Shown in pieces: positions 12,946-23,099 of a stretch of DNA of 64,000 bases (its first letter is position 1; every line of letters starts with the position of its first letter). Source of the stretch: Sphagnum magellanicum (taxonomy: Eukaryota; Streptophyta; Sphagnopsida; Sphagnales; Sphagnaceae); the NCBI GenBank assembly GCA_021904315.1, contig CM038911.1, positions 18,325,390 through 18,389,389 of the forward strand, read 5' to 3'. The position numbers were made by a program, and so were the translations under genes. Under the pieces are notes generated by a model. It was not told where the DNA came from. It made no database searches and saw only the letters and a list, made by a program, of their open reading frames with translations.

Positions 12946-13390
12946 GAGCTTGAGAACCAAGGAGAGCTTTAGTAACTCTAAGCTTCAATTAGGGTTGCAA
13001 TGCTTTGAGTCTCCATAGCTTGAGGAATGTGGAGAGGAGAGGAGCTTCTGGAGCTCTAAGCTTCGATTAAGGTTGCAATACTTTGAATCCCCATAACTTG
13101 AGGAATGTGGAAAGGAGAGGAGAGGAGCTTCTGGAGCTCTAAGTTTTGATTAGGGTTGCAATGCTTTGAGTTTCCATACCTTGAGGAGTGTGGAGAGGAG
13201 AGGAGTTTCTCGACCTCTAAGCTTTGATTAGGGTTGCAATGCTTTTAATCTCCATAGCTTGAGGATTGTGGAGAGGAAAAGAGCTTCAAGAGCTTTAAGC
13301 TTCTATTAAGGTTGCAATAGTTTGAATCTCCATAGCTTGAGGAGTGTGAAGAGGCAAAGAGCTTCAAGAGTGTAACGAAAAGAGGAACTC
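12945..13390. repeat. Minisatellite of about 78-bp units, five to six copies
   Basis: The unit contains GAGCTTCTGGAGCTCTAAGC, a GATTAGGGTTGCAATGCTTT segment and CCATAGCTTGAGGAATGTGG. Starts are near 12964, 13042, 13126, 13204, 13282 and 13357. Copies differ by scattered substitutions, so the array is not recent. No coding role is evident. Confidence 0.8.
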
Positions 13391-13454
13391 GAAGGTGTCA
13401 AAATCAAAAGGTTAAGGTATTAAGTTTTCCTTTTTTTTTTTTTTTTAAATTATC

Positions 13455-14030
13455 TTTTGGTCTCTAGCTGCGAAGAGGACAACAACACATGCATCATCAT
13501 CATCCTCTTCATGTTCTGGAGCAGGCACCAAGGAACAACGATGAACAATGCCATTGTTCGTCATCATGTTGTGATTTTTCCCAAGTACGAAAAAACAACA
13601 TCAAACAGTTGCATTATTCATCATCATCGTGTTGTTTTTGCAAGTGTGAAAGAGGAGGACAAGTTGGGCTCGTCATTCTTTTCATGTTCTAAAGCAAATG
13701 CCAAAAAATGACAACAAGTAGCATAATTGTTCATTGTCGTGTGTGATCTCTCCCAAGTAAGAAAAGACGACAATGAACAATGCAATTGCACTACTCATCA
13801 TCATTGTGTTATTTTTGCAAGCGTGAAGGAGGACATCAAGCTAGGCTTGTCGTCCTTTTCATGTTCTAGAGCAAAGTGCCAAAAATTGACAACAAATTGC
13901 ACAGCTATTTGTTGTCATTTTAGTTTTGGTGTTTTGTAAAACAAATGAGGACGACAAACTTAGCTCATCATCCTCTTATGATGTTGTAAAGGTGTGAAGA
14001 GGACAATGAGTTGGGCTCATTGTCCTCATC
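13455..14030. repeat. Tandem repeat of about 172-bp units with CAT/ATG-rich segments
   Basis: Units contain TTCATCATCATCGTGTTG, TTTTTGCAAGTGTGAA, a GAGGACAA stretch and TTTTCATGTTCTAAAGCAAA. The CCCAAGTA(C/A)GAAAA anchors at about 13583 and 13755 give the period. Frames on the plus strand are repeat artefacts. A related sequence in inverted orientation is at 26.43-26.62 kb. Confidence 0.7.
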
Positions 14031-14329
14031 TATTTTTACTATTCGGTGTGGTCATTTTTTTTTTTTAAATTGTGCTCGTGGCTTAAAGGAGAGTTTTAGG
14101 GTTTAGGGTCAACCCTTATTGCTTACAAAAAAAATGAACATTACATCAATGTTCTTTTTTTCTTCAATTGTTACTTCCACTAAGTGTTGGTCTTGTGTTT
14201 TTTCCCTAGTCCTCTTCTTGGCTTCTATTAATGTGTTATTGTGGTGGTTGTTTTTTCATTTTCTGCTATTAGTGGTCCTTATTTTTTATTTGTGTTTTTT
14301 TTGTTTTTTGTACATGGAAAATTGAAAAG

Positions 14330-16000
14330 AAGGAAGGATTATTACCTTCAACCAACAAGCCTCAACTAAATTTGCATATGGCATGGCAGCTGCAATGAAT
14401 GAAAGAGATTTGGAAATAAAGGTAATTAGACAACAAACGTAGGCTAATGTTGAAAATGTGACTACATTGGATTCGAATGTGAATATGGAGGAACACAGGC
14501 AAGCTAGTGTTCATGTTAGGGAAACATCTACGACAAATATTAATAAAATTGAGGTTGAGTCAAATAGAAAATGATTGACATGATAAAGGAATAAAAAATT
14601 GTAATTCTTAGTGTAATGCTAAAACAAAAAAATGTTCAACCTCATGTTGAAATTGATGGAGGTGACATATTGAACTTTAATTCTTATGATTATTTGCCCC
14701 ACCCATCCTCTCTAGTAGAGAGGATCTAGAGAGGATGGGTGGGATTTTTTTTGTCAAATTTTTTGTTACAATCCCTTCATTAATTGTGGTCCTCAAACCT
14801 TTGATTCACCTTCTTTTTCCATGTGAGAAGGTGGGTGGGGCATTTTTTTTTGCCTAATTCTTTAAACAATACCTCAAAGTTTTGTAAGTGATATTGTTTT
14901 TTTAAGGTTAATTTCATTTTTTGCAAATTTGAACATTAGGTTTTAATAATACCTTCATATTGTGTTTCTATTATTTCATCCCTCTATGCAATACCCTCAT
15001 TATGTGTTTTAATTTTTTATCTATCTATGCAATATTTTCATCATATAAATAATAACCTTCATCCGAAATGTTAATTCTCAAATTAGGTTTCTTGTTTTTA
15101 TTATTTTGGTTTCAGATGTGGTTACCCTTCCCCCATTTGTCTTACAAGGTGTACATTGGGCAAGGGATAGTGCAAAGTTTAATTGTAAGGTTCATGGGTG
15201 CAATGTGACCTACATTACCAAATACAACTTGGTATGGCATTTGCAAGCGCAACATAATGTGATTATGGAGTTGTGCAAGCCTAGACAACCATCTATTCAG
15301 GAGGAGGGCCCAAGGCAACAAGATCACATGACCATGAATGTGTGGGTCTTGAGCAACCCTTTGGCCCGATTCCATTGCAATGAGCAAAAAACAATTACTA
15401 GGGCTAGGGAGGCACACAAACCTTGAGTGGAATAGGCTCCAAGTTACCTTGCAAGACACCTAAAGCTCCTAAACTCACACCTATTAAGCTAGTTTCTAGC
15501 CACATCTTTTAGTTTCTTGGCATGACTACATGGGGTGTGGCGTCCATCTTTCTCAATGTGTAGGCTAAGGTGCAATGCGATGAGGACCTTACAGTTGTGA
15601 TATGAGTGACTCAAACCGAATATGCAAAGGCATTCAAAAGTGTTTACATGGAACAAAGCTAGAAGTCTATATTCAATAAAACGATGCGGCATAAGGAGAT
15701 TGGTTTTCTTACACAATACCATGAATTAGAAATGATTCATGGTTAATATGTTGTAACAATGCCATACTTAATTTTATTTGAATTTCAAGTTTTAGGTTTC
15801 ATATGTAATATTTAATGTATTGTGTTGTTTGTTTTAGGGTTCGAAACACCATTGGGGAAGTGTTTGTGGCTAATGTTATGGAGGTAGCACTAGCTAATTG
15901 CAAGGTATTTATGCATTGACATGCCAAGGATACAAAGGTTGCATTAATGCGATATAGAAAGGCCTATGGGATCCCATCCCACTCTAATAATGACACACAC
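14330..16000 (+). pseudogene. Decayed reading frame with a C2H2-like zinc finger, unknown family
   Basis: Separated plus-strand pieces have coding character. The first (about 14330-14572) includes STKFAYGMAAAMNERDLEIK. The second (15106-15426) carries a C2H2-like finger: CKVHGC, twelve residues, then HLQAQH. Later pieces (about 15500-15720 and 15840-16000) contain TEYAKAFKSVYMEQ and TIGEVFVANVMEVALANCK. Stops and frame changes separate them, so the gene is decayed or its exons are divided by degraded introns. It lies among minisatellites and beside the large inverted repeat, which suggests it belonged to a mobile element or was captured by one. I do not recognise the protein. Confidence 0.4.
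14698..14743. repeat. Perfect 18-bp inverted repeat with a 10-nt loop
   Basis: The left arm CCCACCCATCCTCTCTAG (14698-14715) is exactly complementary to 14726-14743. A run of T follows directly. The stem is more GC-rich than the DNA around it. Confidence 0.9.
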
Positions 16001-16019
16001 ACATACAGCCCATAATTTA

Positions 16020-16325
16020 TCCCCATTTTTATTAACGTGTTGTTTTGAACTTCAAAATGTTAAGGTAGCTTATTATCTTTGAAACAACCACATATTTACC
16101 ATTATGACATGTTCCCCATTTTAAGGTGGGGTTGCTTTGGATTGGGCATTTTTGGCACATTTTTATAATACGTCACCCATTTTTTTTATTTAAAAAATTT
16201 TACTTTCATTTTACACAATCTTGTGTTAATGGTTAGAGATACATTTTCACATATTTTTATATGTATGCTTGATGAAATCATCTAAAAAATGACCTTTCTT
16301 TACCCCCCAAAATTAAAAATTCAAA
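16020..16325. other. AT-rich spacer
   Basis: I see no gene, repeat array or RNA feature here. Confidence 0.5.
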
Positions 16326-16329
16326 TTTA

Positions 16330-16521
16330 AAAGGAAAGCAATACCTTTATGAAGGTATTTTATAAACACCATGGGTGGAATTTTTTGGTATAGGTTATTG
16401 GAGGGGTATTGCTCATGCCCATAATAACTACTGAATGTTTGTGCAATACCCCTATTAGGGTATATTAAAAATCCTTTGGGCTCCATAACATATCTATTGA
16501 ATCTTAGTGGGGTATTACATA
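16330..16521 (+). repeat. GCAATACC array unit, left arm, first copy
   Basis: The unit reads GCAATACC, then GAAGGTATTTTATAAACACC, GGAGGGGTATTGCTCATGCC, and CAATACCCCTATTAGGGTAT, ending before AACATATCTATTGAAT. It matches the units at 17845-18260 and is separated from them by a 1.3-kb insertion. Confidence 0.75.
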
Positions 16522-16526
16522 GCAAA

Positions 16527-17830
16527 GATGGTTTTTGCATGAGTGTGAAGCATGAACTTGGAGCTTTGAATTTGGAACTTAAAGTTTAATGTGGTTTAAT
16601 CCATCAACATGGATGAATATGTCCATAGATGAATGATTTCATATGGATGAATGTCATTTTTTCATGCATGAATTTCATTTATGATTTGGATTAAATAAAT
16701 AAATCATTGAATGAAAATCATCCATGATTGAAAGATAAACAAATTCAAAATTATTTATATCCATATTCATTTGTTGTCCAAATATTAATATTTCAAACTT
16801 GAATGTCATTTAATAATGATGGATAATGAAATTGTGATAGTAAGGGAAAATATGATGATGGGACAAAAATGATTTTTAAAATTTTGTTTAAAAAATCATT
16901 TTCATGAACAATGTTAAATAATTCAAAAAATATTATCATGGAATGAGTGTCACCCCCCCCCCCCCCCCCACCACCCAATGCTAATTGTTGTTAACAACAT
17001 TATATATTTATTTTGTGAAAAACTAGAGTGCCTCGAAAATAATAATTATTAAAAAACCACCCATTGTCATCTATGATAGTAGGTTGTTTGAAGAAAACTA
17101 ATTAAAGTGCCAAAATTGACTTTTAATTTATTTCAAAAATCCATTATACTAATGACATCACGTAATTTAAAATTATTTAAAACATTCAAAACCCATTTAT
17201 TGTCAACAACATTGGTTAAATTTGAAGAAAGTCATGGCACCCTTGAAAGAAAATGAAAAAAAAACCTTCATTGTTACCAACGATAATTATAAATAGGTTT
17301 GAAACTGTGGCACCTTAAAAGGAAAGGGAGGAAAAAGCCTATTGTCATCAACGACACTAGGTCAATTTGCCCAAATTTCAATTAATTAATGAATTATTTA
17401 AAAACAACAATGATCATGGGGTGGATGTTAGCATAGTAATGGTAATATAGTTGAAACATTTTTAAAATAATGACATTTTAAATTATAACCATGAAATACA
17501 TATATAATGGAATTTACATTATATTATTCAACAAATGTTATATCATATATAATTAGATAGTGTCTCATGAAGTTTTAATTAATTAAGATTATGGGAAAAA
17601 AATTATCCATAAAAATTTAATGATAAAATAAAACATTCATCCATAATGAAAATGAATGCTTACATTCATCCCCATGTTTGCTTTTAGGTTTACTAGTACA
17701 ACATTCATTTGGTAATTAAATTTTTGAATTTTACTTGCATGTGTACAAGGGAAAAGACATTTTATCGTCCCAAGTTCAAACTTTAAGTTCTAGGCCTAGG
17801 CTTTAAGCTCATGTGGTAGCTTGCTTCATT
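16527..17830. mobile_element. Probable 1.3-kb insertion splitting the left-arm array
   Basis: This block interrupts what would otherwise be adjacent array units. Near its ends are partly inverted sequences: CATGAACTTGG with GAACTTAAAGTTT on the left, and the complement of CATGAGCTTAAAGC with GAACTTAAAGTTT on the right. GCAAA is present at both junctions (16522-16526 and 17831-17835) and may be a target duplication. It contains a 17-bp C run near 16952 and three to four diverged units built on CATTGTCAACAACATTGG (about 16970-17370). No transposase is visible. The class is not assigned. Confidence 0.45.
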
Positions 17831-17844
17831 GCAAATCCATACCA

Positions 17845-18260
17845 AAACCTAGAAAGAAAGCAATACCCTCATGAAGGTATTTTGTAAACACCATGGATTG
17901 AATTATTTTTGTCCAAGCTATTGGAGGGGTATTGCTTGTGCCCAAAATTACTCAATGCATGTGCAATACCCTTCCTAAAATATATTGGAAATCCTTTGAG
18001 TTCCATCACATATCTATTGAAACCTAAAAGGGTATAACATAGTCATACTAAAACCTAAAAGGAAATAAATACCCTTGTTGGGGTAATATGCAAACACGAT
18101 GGGCTCAATTATTTTAGTTCAAGCTATTAGAAAAGTATTGTTCATGCCTTGAACTATTCAATACACATGCACTACCCCTTTCAAGGTATCCCATAAATCA
18201 TTTGGGCTCCATAACATATTTTTGGAATTTCGAAAGGTATTGCATTATCTGAGTAAAACC
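17845..18260 (+). repeat. GCAATACC array units, left arm, second and third copies
   Basis: Two diverged units of about 200 bp follow the same order of motifs as the unit at 16330. Their reverse complements form the array at 21.5-22.3 kb. Confidence 0.75.
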
Positions 18261-19074
18261 TAAAAGAAAAGCACTACCTACATCATTTTGCGATAATATC
18301 ATAAACCATGAAACAAAAAAATGTTTTTTAAAAATAACATAAAGCTTATGAAAAATTGGTCACATTGATGGTAAAGGGGTTTAGGGTTTTATGTGTAGAA
18401 TGTTAGAATTAACATTAATTTAATGTTAAAATTCAGATTTTCTTTAAATCAACAAATTACAAGTTCATTTTGAACATTTTTCCAATGATGTACATATTTA
18501 TGTTTTTCTCCTCTTAAAGTTGCAAACCCATTTCAAGAAAACAAAAACATGAAGTTTATTATTTAATAAGATTTTAATGGTTGTTAAAATAAAATTTACA
18601 ACACATGATGTCACCTTTATTTAATGGTTCATATAATAATAAAAATTGATACCTCCCCCATATAATAATCCTATGTATGATTAAATTTCTTTTATATATA
18701 TACACATATATTAACTAATTCTCACATAAACTAATTATATAATTTTTTAGTATTTTAGTATTTTATAAATATGTAACAAAAATATTTATGTAAATTTTTT
18801 TATGATGTATAATATTGGTTACAATATTGGTCTTTAAATATATTGATATTTATATGAAGTAATTATTTATATATAATAAATAATATTTTAAAAGTTTTAG
18901 GAATTTTTTCAAAAATATTTATTCCATACCCAATATATCATGCCATAAATATTGATTCAAATAAATGAAAGTATTGTCAAGTTTGTCACATTGATGGTAA
19001 AAAGTAACGAAATTATCACTAAAATGAAGGTATTGCAATTACATTTCAAAATTTTGTTCAAATAAACCTTATAA

Positions 19075-20770
19075 CATCAATGTGGCCAATATTGCAATAC
19101 CCTCATTTACACATATCAATGATTTTCCATTTGTCCATTAAATAATTCTTATCATTTATGAGTTTGAAAATGTCTTTCAACTATATTTAATTTATGTAAA
19201 ATTTCTGACATAAAATAATCATTAAGATATTATATGTATAGGAATGAAAAAAATTAATAAATCCACAATCTAATTAATTAATTATATCATTATATGATAT
19301 ATTGTAAACTAAATTTTACATAGAGTTAACAAATTACACCGACTAAACATACATAATATTAAGTACTTATATTTCAAAATTCAATTTATTTATTTAATTA
19401 AAAATTGATATTTAGGTAACATTTATATTTTTTGAATCATAAATAACCATTCATTTATTCAAAGAAACTTTACATGTGTTTAATTTTTCTTAATTACAAA
19501 TTTAATATGTTATCATACAAGAGGGAATATACATTAAATTGTTAGAAATTCATTGATCATATATGCCAATATTTGATATGCTATAAAATAAATTTCATAT
19601 TACATTGAAATAATATTCAAATACATGCATTAATAAAATACATATTCATAATAATGGATTTATATAGATTACATTTACATTTAATAAAATGTATAATCAA
19701 TTATTATTTTATTTCAAATAAATATTAAAATATTATATGTATTGAAATGAATCAACATTATAATATTATAATATTATTAAATATATATAATGTGTTATTC
19801 AATATGTTTTAAACAACAATATATGTAGACCAATATTGTACAACAATTGATCATTTGATCTTCATGGTCACAATAAACTTTACATATATTAACATATAAA
19901 TTTTACACCAACAATGTGGCTAATTTTTCAATACCTTCATTTGCATATATTAACCATTTTGCATTGGTCCATTAAACAATTATTGTTGTTTATGAGTTTG
20001 GGAGTGTTTTTCAATTATATCTAATGTTTAATTAAAATTTCTACCAAGTTAAAATAATTATGCAAATATTATATCTTTAGAAATGAAAATATATATAATT
20101 TCACACATTAATCAAAAAATATATCATTATTTAATACATCGTAAACTAAAATTTACATAGAATTAATTTACAGGGATTAAACTTACATAATATTAATAAA
20201 TTAATTTTCAAACTTCAATTAAAATTTGATTTTTTATGCACCATTATATTTTTTGAATCATAAGTAACCATTCATTTATTCAAATAAACTTTACATGTGT
20301 TTTACTTTTGATAAAAGATGAAAAAAATAAATATATTCAAGAATATATTATAGTAAAAGGGAATACACATTAAAATATCACAAAATTATTGATCAAAGTT
20401 GGAATTATTTGATATGTTATAAACTAAATTTCAATTTATTTAGAAAAAATATTCAATTACATGAATTAATAAAACATATAATTTTAATAACTTATCTTTT
20501 GGAGTTTTTAATTCTCATTAAAAATAAAGTTCATAAAAAAATTTGCATTACACATAACCATGGGTATATATATATAATTTAACTTTAATATATAATTTTT
20601 ATCAATTTTTATCATATTTTAAATAAACATGAAAATATTATATGTGTTAAAATGAATCAACAATATAATTCCATAATATTATTAATTATATATAATATAT
20701 TACTTGATATGTTATAAATAATAATATATTTAGACTAATATTTAAGCCACTATTATACATCATAAAAAAT
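19075..20770 (+). repeat. Direct duplication of about 0.83 kb in the spacer of the inverted repeat
   Basis: Copy 1 (about 19075-19880) and copy 2 (about 19905-20770) share an ordered series of anchors. They include AATGTGGC(C/T)AAT with the CAATACC(C/T)TCATTT word, TTTATGAGTTTG, TTTTTGAATCATAA and CATTCATTTATTCAAA with ACTTTACATGTGTTT. The offset is about 820-830 bp. The copies are clearly diverged. There is no coding potential. Confidence 0.75.
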
Positions 20771-21518
20771 AATATTTACATAAGGAATTGTGTTATATAT
20801 TTATAAAATATAAAATATTAATGATTTATTATATAATTATTTTAGGTGAAAAATTATTTATTATGTGTTAAAAAAAGTTTTAAATCAATTTTCAATCATA
20901 CATAGGATTAATATATGGGAGAGATCATTTATTATTATGTGAACCATTAAAAAAATAGAAAATCATTTGCTTTAATTTATTTTTTAAATAGACATTAAAA
21001 TCTTATTACATTAAAAACTTTATGTTTTTGTTTTTTGAAATGAGTTTACAACTTTAAAAGGGAAAAACATAAAATGCACATCATTGATGAATTGTTAAGA
21101 ATGAACTTTTAATTTTTTGATTTCAGCAAACTCTGAATTTTAACATTAAGTAGTAAATTTTGGATCAAACCCTAAACCCTTATACCATCAATGTGACCAA
21201 TTTTGCATTATGGTTATTTTATATATGTTAAATCATATTGTAAGATGAACAAATAATTTTGAAAACATGAATTTCATGATATATTCGGGGGGGAAAGATA
21301 TATTCTTATGTTTCATGTTTAAAAAATTATCACAATACAATGTGGATATTGCATTTAAACTCCTTAACTTTGTTCAAGTTTACATTTTATCCTCAATGTG
21401 ACCAAGTTTGTAATACTTTCATTTATTTGAATTAATATGTAGGGCATGACATATTGAGCATGGAATACTTATTTTTAAAATAATCCTTTTGTTTCATGGT
21501 TTAGGACATTATTGCAAT

Positions 21519-22260
21519 ATTGCTTTCTTTCTAAGTTTTGGTATGGTTATGCAATACCCTTGCAAGTTTCAAAAGATATGTTATATAGCCCAAAGGATTT
21601 CTAAGATACCTTACAAGGGGTAATGCATGTGCATTGAGTATTCCTAAACATGAACAATACCCCTAAAATAATATAGACTAAAATAATTCAGCCCATGGTC
21701 TTCACTAAACACTTCAAGAAGGGTATTACTTTCCTTGTAGGTTTTGGCAGGGCTATGCAATACCCCTCTAAGTTTTAAAAGAAATGTTATGGAACTTAAT
21801 GTATTTATGGATACCCTATAAAGGGTACTATAGGTGTATTGAATAGTTTTGGGCATGAAGAATACATTTCCAATAGTGTAGACCCATGGTGTTTAATTTC
21901 AAAATACCCTAATGAAGGTATTGGTGTCCTTGTAGATTTTGGTAGGGCTATGAAATACCCATCCACATTTCAAAATATATGTTATGGAACCCAATATATT
22001 TCTAGGATACCCTAAGAGGGGTATTGCATGTTCATTGAATCCTTTTGGGCATGAACAATACCCTTCTGATAGCCTAGACCAAAATAATTCAGCCCATGGT
22101 GTTTACGAAGTACCTTAATGAAAGTATTGTGTTCCTTCTAAGTTTTGTTAAGGCTACGCAATACCCATCCACATTTCAAAGGATATGTTATGAAGCCCAT
22201 TGTATTTATGGGATACCCTAAGAGTGGTATTGCACATTCATTGAGTATTTTGTTTTATGA
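21519..22260 (-). repeat. GCAATACC array, right arm, about four units
   Basis: Four units of about 190 bp each contain GTAGGTTTTGGCAGGGCTAT, GCAATACCC, AAAGATATGTTATGGAACCC, a GGATACCCTA word and GGGTATTGCATG. Starts are near 21519, 21726, 21916 and 22111. They are reverse complements of the left-arm units. Confidence 0.75.
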
Positions 22261-22269
22261 ACATGAGTA

Positions 22270-23026
22270 CAACATGCATTAAATGTGTCTAAATTGAACT
22301 AAAGCTCTAATTACTTTGATTATCCACTTGGTTTGCAATAACCCTGTCATGGAAAACACTCTTTGAATAGAACTTGCAATACCATTATATAAAGGGTGTC
22401 AAATACTTTAATCATGCCCTTATTTATTTGTTTGAGTGAACAAGACCAAGCTTCATGCAATACCTTCATTTTATTCTTTCCTCATCGTTGTCGACCATTG
22501 GAGGTCTATTGGAATGCTAATCGGGTAGTAGGTGTAGCCATGTAAATGGGGTTTGGTAGGTACCTATTTAAAGTGTTGGTAGGTAGGAAGGTGGAAGGGC
22601 AAGTAGGTAGATAAATAGATGGGGGGGTGGGTAGGTGGGTGGGGATGAGAATAACACATTTTAAATTTATAGGTGAGTAAGTAGATGGGAAAAGTCTATT
22701 TTAATTAAAAATATATAGGTGAATATATTGGTGGGGGACAACGGGGGGTAATAGGTGGATGGGTGGGAAAAATTTCAAAAGCAAAAAAAAGAAACTAGGT
22801 GAGGGTCGGGGAGAAAATAAAGTTCCATAAAAAAACTGAGATTAGGGGGGGGAAAATTTGGGAAGGGGGCAGGGAAAAAATTAAATTGCAAAGAAAAATT
22901 GAGATTAAGGTTGATAAAAGGGTGTTAAAAGGGCAAGCAAAAAAAGTCAACTTGGGATGGCACATGGATAGAAAAGATAATCATATATGTGCACCGTCCA
23001 TCCACATTGGTGCACTAGTGGGTGTT
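22270..23026. other. Spacer with G-rich GGTAGGTA / GGTGGGTG low-complexity DNA
   Basis: Between about 22500 and 22880 the plus strand is rich in GGTAGGTAGG, GGGTGGGTAGG and runs of G. This is the reverse-complement counterpart of the C-rich words at 12870-12930. No gene is visible. Confidence 0.5.
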
Positions 23027-23078
23027 GGTTCACTCTGGTTGGAGGGTAGTTTGTTGGCCTTGCCAACTAGAGTGAACC
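23027..23078. repeat. 16-bp near-perfect inverted repeat with a 20-nt loop
   Basis: GGTTCACTCTGGTTGG (23027-23042) pairs with CCAACTAGAGTGAACC (23063-23078) with one mismatch. The loop contains GTTGGCCTTGCC, and a related GGTTCACTCAAGCCAA precedes the terminal repeat at 27056. Confidence 0.8.
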
Positions 23079-23099
23079 GGCCCCCATGATTACACTAGT

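Larger units (their letters stand above)
16330..22265. repeat. Large imperfect inverted repeat (about 5.9 kb overall)
   Basis: Left-arm segments recur as reverse complements on the right. The array units at 16330-16521 and 17845-18260 match 21519-22260. The segment 18361-18690 (CACATTGATGGTA through CCTATGTATGATT) matches 20895-21195. A short piece at 18265-18320 with ACCATGAAACAAAA matches 21480-21540. Arms differ by substitutions, indels and unequal numbers of array units, and the left arm is split by another insertion. The spacer is a direct duplication. No transposase is seen inside. It could be a fold-back type DNA element or the terminal repeats of a larger non-autonomous element. Confidence 0.7.

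Noticed and set aside
13457-13939. Several His/Ser-rich plus-strand frames
   Set aside because: They are by-products of CAT-rich tandem repeats and occur in more than one frame over the same units.
16330-22265. CRISPR-like array
   Set aside because: Units are about 200 bp, diverged and lack regular unique spacers; the DNA is clearly eukaryotic.
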